Source of the DNA: DASQFI01 sp035633215
Lineage (GTDB): Bacteria > Acidobacteriota > Vicinamibacteria > Vicinamibacterales > SCN-69-37
Assembly (NCBI GenBank): GCA_035633215.1
Contig: DASQFI010000032.1
Location: 186,001 to 250,000, forward strand
Direction of reading: 5' to 3'
DNA length: 64,000 bases
Made by a program: the position numbers and the translations under genes
In this document: positions 15,868 to 23,660 of the stretch, in pieces
Numbering within the stretch: the first letter of the stretch is position 1
Layout of the letters: each line of letters starts with the position of its first letter
The notes under the pieces: model-generated
What the model was told of the DNA's origin: nothing
The model's database searches: none
Seen by the model: the letters and a program-made list of their open reading frames with translations, nothing else

Positions 15868-16045
15868 CAGAAAAGCGCTTGTCGGTTACTGAAAAGCTTG
15901 TCGGTACGACGGGTACGGCGGGTCCGAGGAACGCGCTGACGCGGTCTTCTTTGTTAAGAAAAGATGACAAGCATCACGTTCCGTGGACCTGTCGTACTCG
16001 CCGTACCGACGAGCGCTTTTTCACTCCGAGACAAGCGCTTTTCAG
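15868..16045. repeat. Long inverted array (about 58-nt arms) upstream of phoB
   Basis: The left arm 15868-15925 contains two imperfect copies of GAAAAGC..CTTGTCGGT and then GTACGACGG/GTACGGCGG units. The right arm 15985-16045 is the reverse complement with small indels. The spacer is ~59 nt. The right arm overlaps the last codons and stop of the MFS gene, and the left arm begins within 15 nt of phoB. It could serve as terminator for the MFS gene and shape the phoB promoter. Confidence 0.85.
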
Positions 16046-17319
16046 ACCTGCCTCAGACTGGCCCCCCGCCCCAGTGACAACAGTGTGACGGCCGCAAGCG
16101 AGAGCAGCAGGCCGTTCACCGCCATCACGCTCGGCGCCGAGAACGCGTCGGCGAACGCGCCCGCGACGAGCGCGCCGATGGGACCGCCCGACCGCAGCGC
16201 CACCATGTAAATGCTGATGACCCGTCCGCGCAGCTCGTCGGGCACGGTGAGCTGCACGAGCGAGAAGCTGATCGAGAAGACCGCCATGTAGAACATGCCG
16301 CAGATGAAGAGCAGGAGCAGGCTGAGCTCAAATGTCCGGGACATCGCGAACGCGGCCAGCAGCAGACCGAGTGCGATCTGGACGCCGAGAAGCGCCGCGC
16401 CCATCCGCTTGAACTGGCCCAGGTAGCCGACCATCAGCGCACCCGTAATGGCGCCGAATCCCTGGAACGCCATCAGCATCGACAGCCGCGCCGCCGGTGT
16501 CCCGAAGCCGCCCAGCACGTCGGTCGCAAAGCTCGGCATGAGCGTGAGGAGCGGCATGGCGAGGAACGTGCTGACGAACCCCAGGACGATCAGCGTCAGC
16601 ATCAGTCGGTGCTCGCGCACGTAGCGCAGCCCGGTCTGCATATCGGTGCGGATCGAGTGTCGCGCTTTGACCGGCATGTGCTTGGGGAGGTGCAGCCACG
16701 CGAGCGCGATGATCACGATGAAGAACGAGAGGCCGTTGAGCGCGAAACACCACGCCATCCCGATCGTGGCGAGCACGGCGCCGCCGACCGCCGGGCCGAG
16801 CGCGCGCGAGAGGTTGAACTGCGTCGAGTTCAACCCGATCGCGCTCGGCAGGTCGCGCCGGGGCACGAGCGACGGAATGAGCGACTGGTACGCGGGGCCG
16901 CCGAACGCCTGCCCGCAGCCCGCGATGAACGAGAGCAGGAAGATGAAGCCGATTTGAACGGTGTCGGTGTACACGAGGATGGCCAGCGCGAACGCCGCCG
17001 CTGACTGGATGTATTGCGAGGTCGTGAGCAGGCGCCGCCGATCGTGGCGATCGGCAATGACGCCGCCGATCAGCATCAGGAGCAGGATCGGCAGCTGGCC
17101 GAGGAACGAGTCGATGCCAAGGTAGAAGTTGGATTTCGTCAGCTGGTAGACGAGCCAGCTCTGCGCGTACTGCTGCATCCACGTGCCGATCGTGGAGCCG
17201 AGGGCGGCAAACCAGACGATGCGGAAATTCCGGTGGCCGAGCGCCCCCACCACGCGCTGATGCCAGCCTCGAGGCAGGTCGACGTCGTCGGACAAGCCGA
17301 CTGGAGGCTGCGTGGACAA
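16042..17319 (-). CDS. MFS transporter (EntS-like, MFS_3 family)
   Basis: 425 residues with about 12 membrane segments in two halves. The loop 2-3 signature GGVIADRHDRRRLL and the start of the first helix (FRIVWFAALGSTIGTWMQQYAQSW) are typical of the enterobactin-exporter-like group of major facilitators. Such proteins are drug or metabolite exporters; the substrate is unknown. It is divergent from imuA. Its stop codon lies in the right arm of the inverted array. Confidence 0.88.
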   Translation of the reverse strand: MSTQPPVGLSDDVDLPRGWHQRVVGALGHRNFRIVWFAALGSTIGTWMQQYAQSWLVYQLTKSNFYLGIDSFLGQLPILLLMLIGGVIADRHDRRRLLTTSQYIQSAAAFALAILVYTDTVQIGFIFLLSFIAGCGQAFGGPAYQSLIPSLVPRRDLPSAIGLNSTQFNLSRALGPAVGGAVLATIGMAWCFALNGLSFFIVIIALAWLHLPKHMPVKARHSIRTDMQTGLRYVREHRLMLTLIVLGFVSTFLAMPLLTLMPSFATDVLGGFGTPAARLSMLMAFQGFGAITGALMVGYLGQFKRMGAALLGVQIALGLLLAAFAMSRTFELSLLLLFICGMFYMAVFSISFSLVQLTVPDELRGRVISIYMVALRSGGPIGALVAGAFADAFSAPSVMAVNGLLLSLAAVTLLSLGRGASLRQV

Positions 17320-17366
17320 GCAGCGCCCATCTTAAAGCGCCCGCGCCCCGCCGAAGCCTTGTGGGC

Positions 17367-17395
17367 TTGAAAGCCTGAAGGGCCTTGGTTATACT
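17367..17395 (+). promoter_or_regulatory. Sigma70-type promoter of the imuA-imuB-dnaE2 cassette
   Basis: TTGAAA (17367-17372), 17 bp, TATACT (17390-17395). The match to the -35/-10 consensus with ideal spacing is the best in the window. It lies 32 nt before the imuA ATG, so the leader would be ~26 nt. No LexA-type palindrome of a known consensus was recognised overlapping it. Confidence 0.6.
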
Positions 17396-17427
17396 CTGGC
17401 GGCAGAGGCGAATAAAAAGCGAAAGCA

Positions 17428-18177
17428 ATGAAATCGACCACGATAAATCGCCTGGAATCGCTGCTCGACACCAGCCGGCTCGCCGGTTCGCTGACACGGT
17501 CCTGGACCGATCAGCCAGGGCGGCCGGGGGTATCGACCGGGCTCCCGGAGCTCGATGCTGCCATGGGTGGCGGGTGGCGGCTCGGGGAAATTTCGGAGGT
17601 CGTCGGCGCCCGATCCACTGGCCGGACCGCGGTCCTCGTCGCGACGCTGGCCGCGGGGACCGGTCGCGGCGAACTCGCCGCGCTCGTCGATGCCTGGGAC
17701 CGGTTCGATCCGGTCAGCGCCGCGGCGGCGGGCGTCGATCTCGGTCGCGTGCTCTGGGTCCGCGGCCCGGCGCTCACCGTGGAGCTGGCCCGGCCGGTGG
17801 TCCTGCAGCAGGCAGTGCAGCGCGCCATTCGCGCGTTCGATCTGATCGTCCGTGCGGGCGGATTCGGCGTCGTCGCCCTCGACGTCGCGGGCGCCCCGCC
17901 GCGCGCGCTGCAGGCGCTGCCGTTCACGACGTGGATGCGGCTCGCGCATGCGAACGAAGGACGCCAAACGGTCGGCCTGCTGGTCGCCGAAAGCCCGCTG
18001 GGCCGGAGCGCGCGCGGCGCCTGCGTCCAGCTCGCCGCCGCGCCTCGCTGGATCGGCACGAGCCCGCAGAGCCGCCGCTTCGACGGATTCCATCTTCGAG
18101 CGGACGTCAGGATCGATCTCAAACATCTATCGATTAATCAATCGATTAATCAATCGATCGATCAATCGATTCGATAG
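17428..18177 (+). CDS. imuA: ImuA-like RecA-fold protein of the mutagenesis cassette
   Basis: 249 residues. STGLPELDAAMGGGWRLGEISEVVG followed by the P-loop ARSTGRTAVLV is the ImuA/SulA-like RecA core; the P-loop has Arg in place of Lys, as seen in many ImuA proteins. The Walker B-like GGFGVVALDVAG is near residue 150. ImuA works with ImuB and DnaE2 in damage-induced mutagenic translesion synthesis. The last ~16 residues (INQSINQSIDQSIR) are encoded entirely by a tetranucleotide repeat, so the natural C terminus has been replaced or extended. imuB follows after 40 nt. Confidence 0.82.
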   Translation: MKSTTINRLESLLDTSRLAGSLTRSWTDQPGRPGVSTGLPELDAAMGGGWRLGEISEVVGARSTGRTAVLVATLAAGTGRGELAALVDAWDRFDPVSAAAAGVDLGRVLWVRGPALTVELARPVVLQQAVQRAIRAFDLIVRAGGFGVVALDVAGAPPRALQALPFTTWMRLAHANEGRQTVGLLVAESPLGRSARGACVQLAAAPRWIGTSPQSRRFDGFHLRADVRIDLKHLSINQSINQSIDQSIR

Positions 18178-18196
18178 ATCGATCGATAGATCGATC
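18127..18196. repeat. CGAT/TAAT/CAAT tetranucleotide array at the 3' end of imuA
   Basis: Repeats of CGAT, TAAT, CAAT and GATA run from the last imuA codons into the gap before imuB. The first half (CGATTAATCAAT twice) is followed by a CGATAGAT-rich half that can pair with it, so a hairpin across the imuA stop is possible. It is the same type as 3150-3179. Because the unit is 4 nt, copy-number change would alter the imuA reading frame. Confidence 0.85.
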
Positions 18197-18217
18197 TCCC
18201 AATAGCTCGATTCTTTT

Positions 18218-19759
18218 ATGTTTTGTTGTCTCGTTTCCGATCCGTCGAGTCCCGTGGTGCCTGGCGCGCTCGAAGCCGTGGCGCGCGCCTGCTCGCCGCG
18301 CGTCGAGCGGCAGGGCGACGCCGGAATCGCGTTCGATGCACGCGGGCTCGCGCGCGTCATCGGGCCGCCGCCGGAGATTGCCCGCGAGGTCGGACGCGTC
18401 GCGGCCGGGCACGGCCTCATTGTGCGCGTGGCGCTGGCAGGCACGACGACCACGGCCTGGCTCCTCGCGCACGCCCGGATCGGCGTGACGATCGTGCCGC
18501 CGGGCGAGGATGCCGCCGCGCTCGCACCGCTGCCGCTGGGCTGGCTGGGCGCGCTGACGGAGCCGGCCGAAGGCCGAAGGCCGAAGGCCACAGGGGGATC
18601 CGGCACTGAGCAGCAGGCATCTGGCACTCGGGATAGCTCCCGTCGACTTGCGCGTGCCCGCAATTATCGGATCGCGCCAGGTCCAGAAGTGGGCCCAGCT
18701 CTCCAAGTCCAAAGTTCCCACCTTGGGCCTACGGCCTTTGGCCTTCGGCCTGATCTCCAGGACGCACTTGCGATCTTTGAGCGCTGGGGACTTCGCACGC
18801 TGGGAGATCTGGCGCGGCTTCGGCGCGCCGATCTGCACGCACGCCTTGGCCCGCTCGGCGTGCGGCTGCATCAGGCCGCGTCGGGTGAGGACACCGCGCC
18901 CCTCGTGCCGATCGAGGAACTGCATCGATTCGTAAACCGGCTCGATCTCGAATGGCCCATCGACGGCCTCGAGCCGCTGTCGTTCGTGCTCGCGCGCCAA
19001 TGCGAAGCGCTATCGGCGTCGCTCGAGCGCGCCGATCGCGGTGCCGTGGCGGTGACGACGAGATTGCGGCTGGTCACACGGGTCGATCATACGAGGACGC
19101 TGCAGCTGCCGGCCCCCATCCGCGATGCCCGCACGCTTCGCACGCTCGTGCTGCTCGACCTCGAGTCGCATCCTCCGCCCGCTGCCATCGACGTCGTCGA
19201 GCTCGAGCTCGACGTGGCGCCCGGGCTGATCGTTCAGGGCACGCTGCTCGCGCGCGCGCTGCCGTCGCCTGATGACGTGGCGACGCTCACGTCGCGGCTG
19301 TGCGCGCTCATGGGCGACACACGCGTCGGCGCGCCCGCGCTCGTCGACACGCATGACGAACGGCGATCGACGATGACGACGTTCCTGGGGGACACCAGGC
19401 CCCCGCCTTCGCTCGTTCGAGCTTCGGCGGGCAAGCAAGGCCCAAGTGCAGGGAGCCGGGAAGCTGCGAAGACCGCGACATTTACTCCGTGTCTTCGGCG
19501 CTACCGGCTTTCCCTCGCGGTCACTGTCGAGGTCGAGCGCGGCCGGCCCACGACCGTGCGGTCCACCGCCCGCGGTATTCCGAGCGGGGACGTCGTGAAC
19601 GTTGCCGGCCCTTGGCGCACGTCGGGACGGTGGTGGGCGCCGGGCGATGGACGGTGGGACCGCGACGAGTGGGACGTTGAGCTCGTCGACGGGGGGTGCT
19701 ACCGGCTCGTGCGAGATCGGCTGACAGGCCGATGGGAAATTGAAGGAGAGATGGATTGA
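18218..19759 (+). CDS. imuB: ImuB-like Y-family polymerase homologue lacking catalytic residues
   Basis: 513 residues. It matches the catalytically dead Y-family protein ImuB: no DxD-type metal site at the N terminus (MFCCLVSDPSSPVV), a palm-like region to residue ~115, a helix-hairpin segment FERWGLRTLGDLARLRRADLHARLGPLGVRLHQAASG, a little-finger region, and a C-terminal domain ending WDVELVDGGCYRLVRDRLTGRWEIEGEMD. ImuB is the adaptor between ImuA, the beta clamp and DnaE2. Two segments look foreign: residues ~116-179 are encoded by an inverted GGCCGAA array with its spacer, and residues ~394-408 by a REP-like hairpin. Both fall between structural elements, which may explain tolerance. Confidence 0.8.
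   Translation: MFCCLVSDPSSPVVPGALEAVARACSPRVERQGDAGIAFDARGLARVIGPPPEIAREVGRVAAGHGLIVRVALAGTTTTAWLLAHARIGVTIVPPGEDAAALAPLPLGWLGALTEPAEGRRPKATGGSGTEQQASGTRDSSRRLARARNYRIAPGPEVGPALQVQSSHLGPTAFGLRPDLQDALAIFERWGLRTLGDLARLRRADLHARLGPLGVRLHQAASGEDTAPLVPIEELHRFVNRLDLEWPIDGLEPLSFVLARQCEALSASLERADRGAVAVTTRLRLVTRVDHTRTLQLPAPIRDARTLRTLVLLDLESHPPPAAIDVVELELDVAPGLIVQGTLLARALPSPDDVATLTSRLCALMGDTRVGAPALVDTHDERRSTMTTFLGDTRPPPSLVRASAGKQGPSAGSREAAKTATFTPCLRRYRLSLAVTVEVERGRPTTVRSTARGIPSGDVVNVAGPWRTSGRWWAPGDGRWDRDEWDVELVDGGCYRLVRDRLTGRWEIEGEMD
18565..18752. repeat. Inverted heptamer array (GGCCGAA type) inside imuB
   Basis: The left arm 18565-18590 is about four copies of the 7-mer GGCCGAA. The right arm 18723-18752 is GGCCTACGGCCTTTGGCCTTCGGCC, interrupted here as GGCCTAC, GGCCTTT, GGCCTTC, GGCC. 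The ~130-nt spacer is translated as a low-complexity linker. The whole element is in frame and contains no stop. Confidence 0.85.
19397..19442. repeat. REP-like hairpin (copy 1), inside imuB
   Basis: CCCGCC-TTC-GCTC, a 4-nt loop, then GAGC-TTC-GGCGGG, followed by CAAG. The outer and inner stems pair and leave a symmetric TTC/TTC internal loop (GAA/GAA on the other strand). Copies occur at 22815-22860, 23621-23653 and 51168-51198. Here it is in frame. Confidence 0.85.
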
Positions 19760-19812
19760 TGGGGCGCAATGAGGCGCGCTATCTGGCGCGCCCCTCGCGA
19801 ACGGTGCGGGGC

Positions 19813-19869
19813 GGAGGGGTCCCCGCGAGTGAGCGAGTAGGGGAGTCCGAGGGGCAAAGCCCCTCGGAT
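19813..19869. repeat. GC-rich palindromic repeat family 2 (copy 1)
   Basis: GGGGTCCCCGCGAGTGAGCG, then AGGGGAGTCC, then the hairpin GAGGGGCAAAGCCCCTC and GGAT. It fills the imuB-dnaE2 gap and ends at the possible dnaE2 start at 19868. Related copies lie at 46982-47029, 55889-55970 and 60032-60085. Confidence 0.8.
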
Positions 19870-19876
19870 GAGATTA

Positions 19877-22800
19877 ATGCCGTACATCGAGCTGCATACG
19901 TCGTCAGCATTTTCGTTTCTGGATGGCGCCTCTCTGCCTGGAACGCTCATCGATCGTGCGGCAGAGCTCGGCTATCCCGCGCTGGCGCTCCTCGATCGCG
20001 ACGGCGTCTACGGCGCGCCGCAGTTCTATCGCGCCGCCAAAGCCGCCGGGATAAAGGCGATCGTCGGAGCGGAGCTGACGATTGGGGCGCCGGCGTCAGG
20101 CCAAAGGCCGCAGGCCGAAGGCCGAAGTAAAGATCCAAATCCCGGCACGTCGCGCGGCAGATCGCATCAGAACCTTGGGCCTTCGGCCTTCGGCCTTCGG
20201 CCTGACATCGGACCGGCCTTCGGCCTTCGGCCTAGTCCCTGGACACTTCCCGTTCTCGTCGCCAGCGCCGAGGGCTACCGGAATCTCTGCCGCGTGATCA
20301 CGCGCGCGAAGCTGCGCGCCCCCAAGGGCTCGTCGGCGATGACGCTTGAAGATTTTTCCGGCCAAACGGCCGGACTCATCGCGCTGGCTGGCCGGCAGGT
20401 GCTCCACGCCGGGCGGCACGGCGTCGGCGGACTCGTGGATCGGATCGTCGGCGTGTTTGGCCGGAGCCAGGTCTGGATGGAAGTGCAGCGCCACTTCCGC
20501 CGCGACGAGCAAAGCGATCTCCAGTCGCTCCTGGATCTCGCCGCGGCGTTTCGCGTGCCGATCATGGCGTCGGGCGGCGTGCGCTTCGCGACGCCGGAAG
20601 CGCGTCCGCTCTACGACGTCTTCACGTGCCTGCGGCACAAGACCACGCTCGCCGAGGCGGGCCGGCGGCTGTCGGTCAACGCCGAGCGGTACTTGAAGCC
20701 GCCCGAGACGATGGCGCGGCTGTTTTCGGATGTGCCACAGGCGCTGGCCGGCACCGAGGCATTGGCCGAGCGGCTGGAGTTCACGCTCGCGAACCTGGGC
20801 TATCGCTTTCCCGAGTATCCCGTGCCGGCCGGCGAGTCGCAGGCGTCGTTTCTCCGCCGGCTGGCGCAGGTCGGCGCCCGCGATCGGTATCGTCCGTATC
20901 ACGATCGCGCACGGGCCCAGATCGCGCGCGAGCTCGATCTGATCGAACGGCTCGATCTGGCCGGCTACTTCCTCATCGTCTGGGACCTCGTCAATTTCTG
21001 CCGGCAGCAGGGGATTCTGGTGCAGGGCCGCGGGTCGGCGGCCAACAGCGCCGTCTGCTACGCGCTCGGCATCACGGCCGTCGATCCGGTCGGGATGGAT
21101 CTGCTCTTCGAGCGGTTTCTCTCGGAGGAGCGCGGCGAGTGGCCGGACATCGATCTGGATCTGCCGAGCGGCGATCGTCGTGAGCGTGTGATCCAGTACG
21201 TCTACGAGCGCTACGGCAAGCTCGGCGCGGCGATGACGGCCAACGTGATCACGTACCGTGGCCGGAGCGCGGCGCGCGAAGTCGGCAAGGTGCTCGGGCT
21301 CGAGGCTGACGAGATCGATCGTCTCGCGCGGATGATGAGCCAGTTCGAGTTCGTCGATCCCAAGGAGACGCTCGCGCGGAACATGCGCGAATCGGGCATC
21401 GATCCCGACAACGAGCGGTATCAGTGTTTCGCGAAGCTCTGGTGCCAGATGCAGGACCTGCCTCGGCATCTCGGCCAACATTCGGGCGGCATGGTCGTCT
21501 GTCAGGGGCGGCTGGACGAGGTCGTCCCGCTCGAGAACGCGACGATGCCCGGGCGCGTCGTCGTGCAATGGGACAAGGACGACTGCGCGGATCTCGGCAT
21601 CGTGAAGGTGGATCTCCTCGGGCTGGGAATGATGGCGGTGCTGGAGGAGGCGCTGGTAATCGTGAATGGACCAACTGAGAACTCAGAACTTAGAACTCAG
21701 AACTCGGAACTGGGAAGTCAGGCCCCTGCACGAAGTGAGGCTGACGAAGAAGCTCTTAGTTCTCAGTTCAAAGTTCTCAGTTCTAAGTTGGATTTAGCCC
21801 ATCTGCCCCCCGACGACCCAGTCGTGTATCGGATGCTCCAGAAGGCGGACACGATTGGCGTGTTCCAGGTCGAGTCGCGCGCGCAGATGGCGACGCTGCC
21901 GCGGCTCAAGCCCGAGCACTTCTACGATCTGGTCGTCGAGGTCGCGATCATCCGCCCGGGGCCGATCGTCGGCAACATGGTGCATCCGTATTTGAGCCGT
22001 CGGCGCGGCGACGAGGCCGTGACGTACGCGCACCCGCTCCTCGAGCCGGTGCTGAAGCGGACGCTGGGCGTGCCGCTGTTCCAGGAGCAGCTTCTGCGGA
22101 TGGCGATGGTCGTCGCCGGGTTCAGCGGCGGGGAAGCCGAGGAGCTGCGGCGCGCGATGGGGTTCAAGCGGTCGATGAAGCGGATGCAGCAGATCGAGAC
22201 GCGCCTCCGCACCGGCATGGCGGCCAACGGCATCACGGGCGCCGCCGCCGATCAGATCGTGCAGTCGATCACGTCGTTCGCGCTCTATGGCTTTCCGGAG
22301 TCCCACGCCGCGAGCTTCGCGCTCATCGTCTACGCGAGCGCATATCTCAAGGCGCATTTCCCTTCGGCGTTCTACACGGCGCTCCTCAACAACCAGCCGA
22401 TGGGCTTTTATCATCCGGCGACGCTCGTCAAGGACGCGCAGCGCCATGGCGTGCGCTTCGCGCCGATCGACGTGCAGATCTCCGACTGGACGTGCCGCGT
22501 CGATCCGGACGGCAGCGTCAGGCTCGGTCTGATGTACGTGAAAGGGTTGAGAGAGGAGGCGGGACGTCGAATCGCTGAGGCGAAACTTCGAACGTCGAAC
22601 TTCGAACGTCGAAGGTCGGACACGGACCTTCTCCGATTCTCATCCATCGACGATCTCGTCCACCGCACCGCGCTCCGCCAAGAAGAAGCCCGCACGCTCG
22701 CCGAGATTGGCGCGCTCGCGTCGTTCGGCGGCGATCGCCGGACGGCGCTCTGGCAGGCCGAGCGGGCCGGCCGGTTGGCGGGGCCGCTTTTGGATGGGGA

Positions 22801-23317
22801 GAGCGATCAAGAACAGGCCCCCGCCTTCGCTCTGTCGAGCTTCGGCGGGCAAGCTGGCCCATGGCCCATGGCCCAGGAAAACCACTCGCCCTTACCGACG
22901 ATGTCACTTCTCGATCGCGTGCGCGCGGATTACGACGGCACGGGTCTCACGATCGGTCCACATCCGATGGCACTCGCGCGCACGTCGCTCGCGACCCGCG
23001 GCGTCCAGCGCGCGTCGGATCTGCCGCGCGGACGTCCGGGCCGCCGCGTCCGTGTGGCCGGTGCGGTCATCACGCGTCAGCGGCCGGGCACGGCCAAGGG
23101 CTTCGTCTTTCTCTCTCTCGAAGACGAGACCGGCATCGCGAACATCATCGTCAACCCCGATGTGTTTGCGATCTACAAGCGCGTGATTGTCGACGAGCCG
23201 TATCTGCTGGTGGAAGGGACGCTACAGAATCAGGACGGGGCGGTTTCAGTGAAAGCGGATCGAGTCGAAGGACTCAAGCACACGGGGCCTCGCGTCGACT
23301 CGCACGATTTTCATTGA
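19877..23317 (+). CDS. dnaE2: Error-prone DNA polymerase III alpha subunit DnaE2
   Basis: 1146 residues, C-family polymerase. N-terminal PHP domain (YIELHTSSAFSFLDGASLPG). The polymerase core has palm Asp residues in WPDIDLDLPSGDRRE and DLGIVKVDLLGLGM, QGRGSAANS, GQHSGGMVVCQG and FQVESRAQM. A C-terminal OB domain (RRVRVAGAVITRQRPGTAKGFVFL) follows. The beta-binding tail and tau-binding region of replicative DnaE are missing, as expected for DnaE2. ATG 19877 is preferred because the ATG at 19868 falls in a repeat. Four foreign-looking insertions, all repeat-derived and in frame, occur at residues ~74-120, 599-639, 902-915 and 980-1001. They lie between conserved blocks, so the enzyme may still fold. 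Confidence 0.92.
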   Translation: MPYIELHTSSAFSFLDGASLPGTLIDRAAELGYPALALLDRDGVYGAPQFYRAAKAAGIKAIVGAELTIGAPASGQRPQAEGRSKDPNPGTSRGRSHQNLGPSAFGLRPDIGPAFGLRPSPWTLPVLVASAEGYRNLCRVITRAKLRAPKGSSAMTLEDFSGQTAGLIALAGRQVLHAGRHGVGGLVDRIVGVFGRSQVWMEVQRHFRRDEQSDLQSLLDLAAAFRVPIMASGGVRFATPEARPLYDVFTCLRHKTTLAEAGRRLSVNAERYLKPPETMARLFSDVPQALAGTEALAERLEFTLANLGYRFPEYPVPAGESQASFLRRLAQVGARDRYRPYHDRARAQIARELDLIERLDLAGYFLIVWDLVNFCRQQGILVQGRGSAANSAVCYALGITAVDPVGMDLLFERFLSEERGEWPDIDLDLPSGDRRERVIQYVYERYGKLGAAMTANVITYRGRSAAREVGKVLGLEADEIDRLARMMSQFEFVDPKETLARNMRESGIDPDNERYQCFAKLWCQMQDLPRHLGQHSGGMVVCQGRLDEVVPLENATMPGRVVVQWDKDDCADLGIVKVDLLGLGMMAVLEEALVIVNGPTENSELRTQNSELGSQAPARSEADEEALSSQFKVLSSKLDLAHLPPDDPVVYRMLQKADTIGVFQVESRAQMATLPRLKPEHFYDLVVEVAIIRPGPIVGNMVHPYLSRRRGDEAVTYAHPLLEPVLKRTLGVPLFQEQLLRMAMVVAGFSGGEAEELRRAMGFKRSMKRMQQIETRLRTGMAANGITGAAADQIVQSITSFALYGFPESHAASFALIVYASAYLKAHFPSAFYTALLNNQPMGFYHPATLVKDAQRHGVRFAPIDVQISDWTCRVDPDGSVRLGLMYVKGLREEAGRRIAEAKLRTSNFERRRSDTDLLRFSSIDDLVHRTALRQEEARTLAEIGALASFGGDRRTALWQAERAGRLAGPLLDGESDQEQAPAFALSSFGGQAGPWPMAQENHSPLPTMSLLDRVRADYDGTGLTIGPHPMALARTSLATRGVQRASDLPRGRPGRRVRVAGAVITRQRPGTAKGFVFLSLEDETGIANIIVNPDVFAIYKRVIVDEPYLLVEGTLQNQDGAVSVKADRVEGLKHTGPRVDSHDFH
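20096..20236. repeat. Inverted heptamer array (GGCCGAA type) inside dnaE2
   Basis: The left arm 20096-20127 consists of GGCCAAA, GGCCGCA, GGCCGAA, GGCCGAA. There are two right arms, 20175-20204 and 20213-20234, made of GGCCTTC units. The encoded segment contains the repeated peptide AFGLRP. It separates the PHP domain motif VGAELTIG from LPVLVASAEGYRNLC, which are nearly adjacent in ordinary DnaE2. It uses the same unit as the imuB insertion. Confidence 0.88.
21671..21791. repeat. Inverted heptamer array (GAACTCA type) inside dnaE2
   Basis: The left arm 21671-21713 has about five copies of the 7-mer GAACTCA and variants. The right arm 21753-21791 is the reverse complement (TTCTCAG, TTCAAAG, TTCTCAG, TTCTAAG). 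The product carries NSELRTQNSELG and SSQFKVLSSKL in a linker between VDLLGLGMM..EEAL and DLAHLPPDDPVVY. Units of 7 nt inside an ORF would shift the frame if one copy were gained or lost. Confidence 0.9.
22581..22620. repeat. Heptamer array (CTTCGAA/CGTCGAA) inside dnaE2
   Basis: Alternating CTTCGAA and CGTCGAA 7-mers, partly self-complementary. It encodes a short Arg/Ser/Asn-rich insert between GRRIAEA and SSIDDLVHRTAL. The same CTTCGAA unit forms the array at 514-541. Confidence 0.85.
22815..22878. repeat. REP-like hairpin (copy 2) plus GGCCCAT repeats inside dnaE2
   Basis: The REP-like CCCGCC-TTC-GCTC..GAGC-TTC-GGCGGGCAAG hairpin (22819-22853) is followed by two copies of GGCCCAT and a GGCCCAG. 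It is translated in frame as a Ser/Gly/Pro-rich linker just before PLPTMSLLDRVRADY. Confidence 0.85.
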
Positions 23318-23349
23318 GGACAAGGCGCAAAGGCGCGGAGGCCAGTCGG

Positions 23350-23576
23350 TCACATCTGCGAGCGGACTTCCTTGGCCGAACCGTTCGGCCAGCCCAGACC
23401 GAGTCGCTGAAACAAAAACCACGCCAGCCCGAACACCGCCGCGTCGCGGACAGTGTCCATGGCCTGCTTTAGCGTGACGCCGGCCACCTCGGCCATCATC
23501 CAGACGCAGACCGCGCGACGGCAGCGCCGCCGGCTATCACCAGCCAGCACCAGACCTGGACGAGCACGTGCTTCAT
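23350..23576 (-). pseudogene. Possible small membrane protein gene with a frameshift
   Basis: On the minus strand an ATG at 23576 opens MKHVLVQVWCWLVIAGGAAVARS and meets a stop near 23498. In a neighbouring frame the continuation VWMMAEVAGVTLKQAMDTVRDAAVFGLAWFLFQRLGLGW runs to a stop at 23350. Joined, they would give a ~75-residue protein with two hydrophobic segments. The second part alone has a GTG start at 23550. I do not recognise a family. It could be a one-base error, a decayed gene or chance. Confidence 0.3.
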
Positions 23577-23620
23577 GATCGTGACCTCAACTCTACCAGT
23601 TCTGGACCCGCGGAACCCGG

Positions 23621-23653
23621 CTTGCCCGCCGTAGCTCGAAGAGCGAAGGCGGG
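23621..23653. repeat. REP-like hairpin (copy 3), intergenic
   Basis: CTTGCCCGCC..GAGCGAAGGCGGG with the same stem and GAA-type internal bulges as the copies in imuB and dnaE2, in the opposite orientation. It lies immediately downstream of the amidohydrolase stop and could act in transcript termination or mRNA stabilisation. Confidence 0.85.
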
Positions 23654-23660
23654 AACCGCA

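Noticed and set aside
17331..17428. LexA/SOS box controlling imuA
   Set aside because: A strong sigma70 promoter is visible, but I found no palindrome matching a LexA consensus I can name with confidence.
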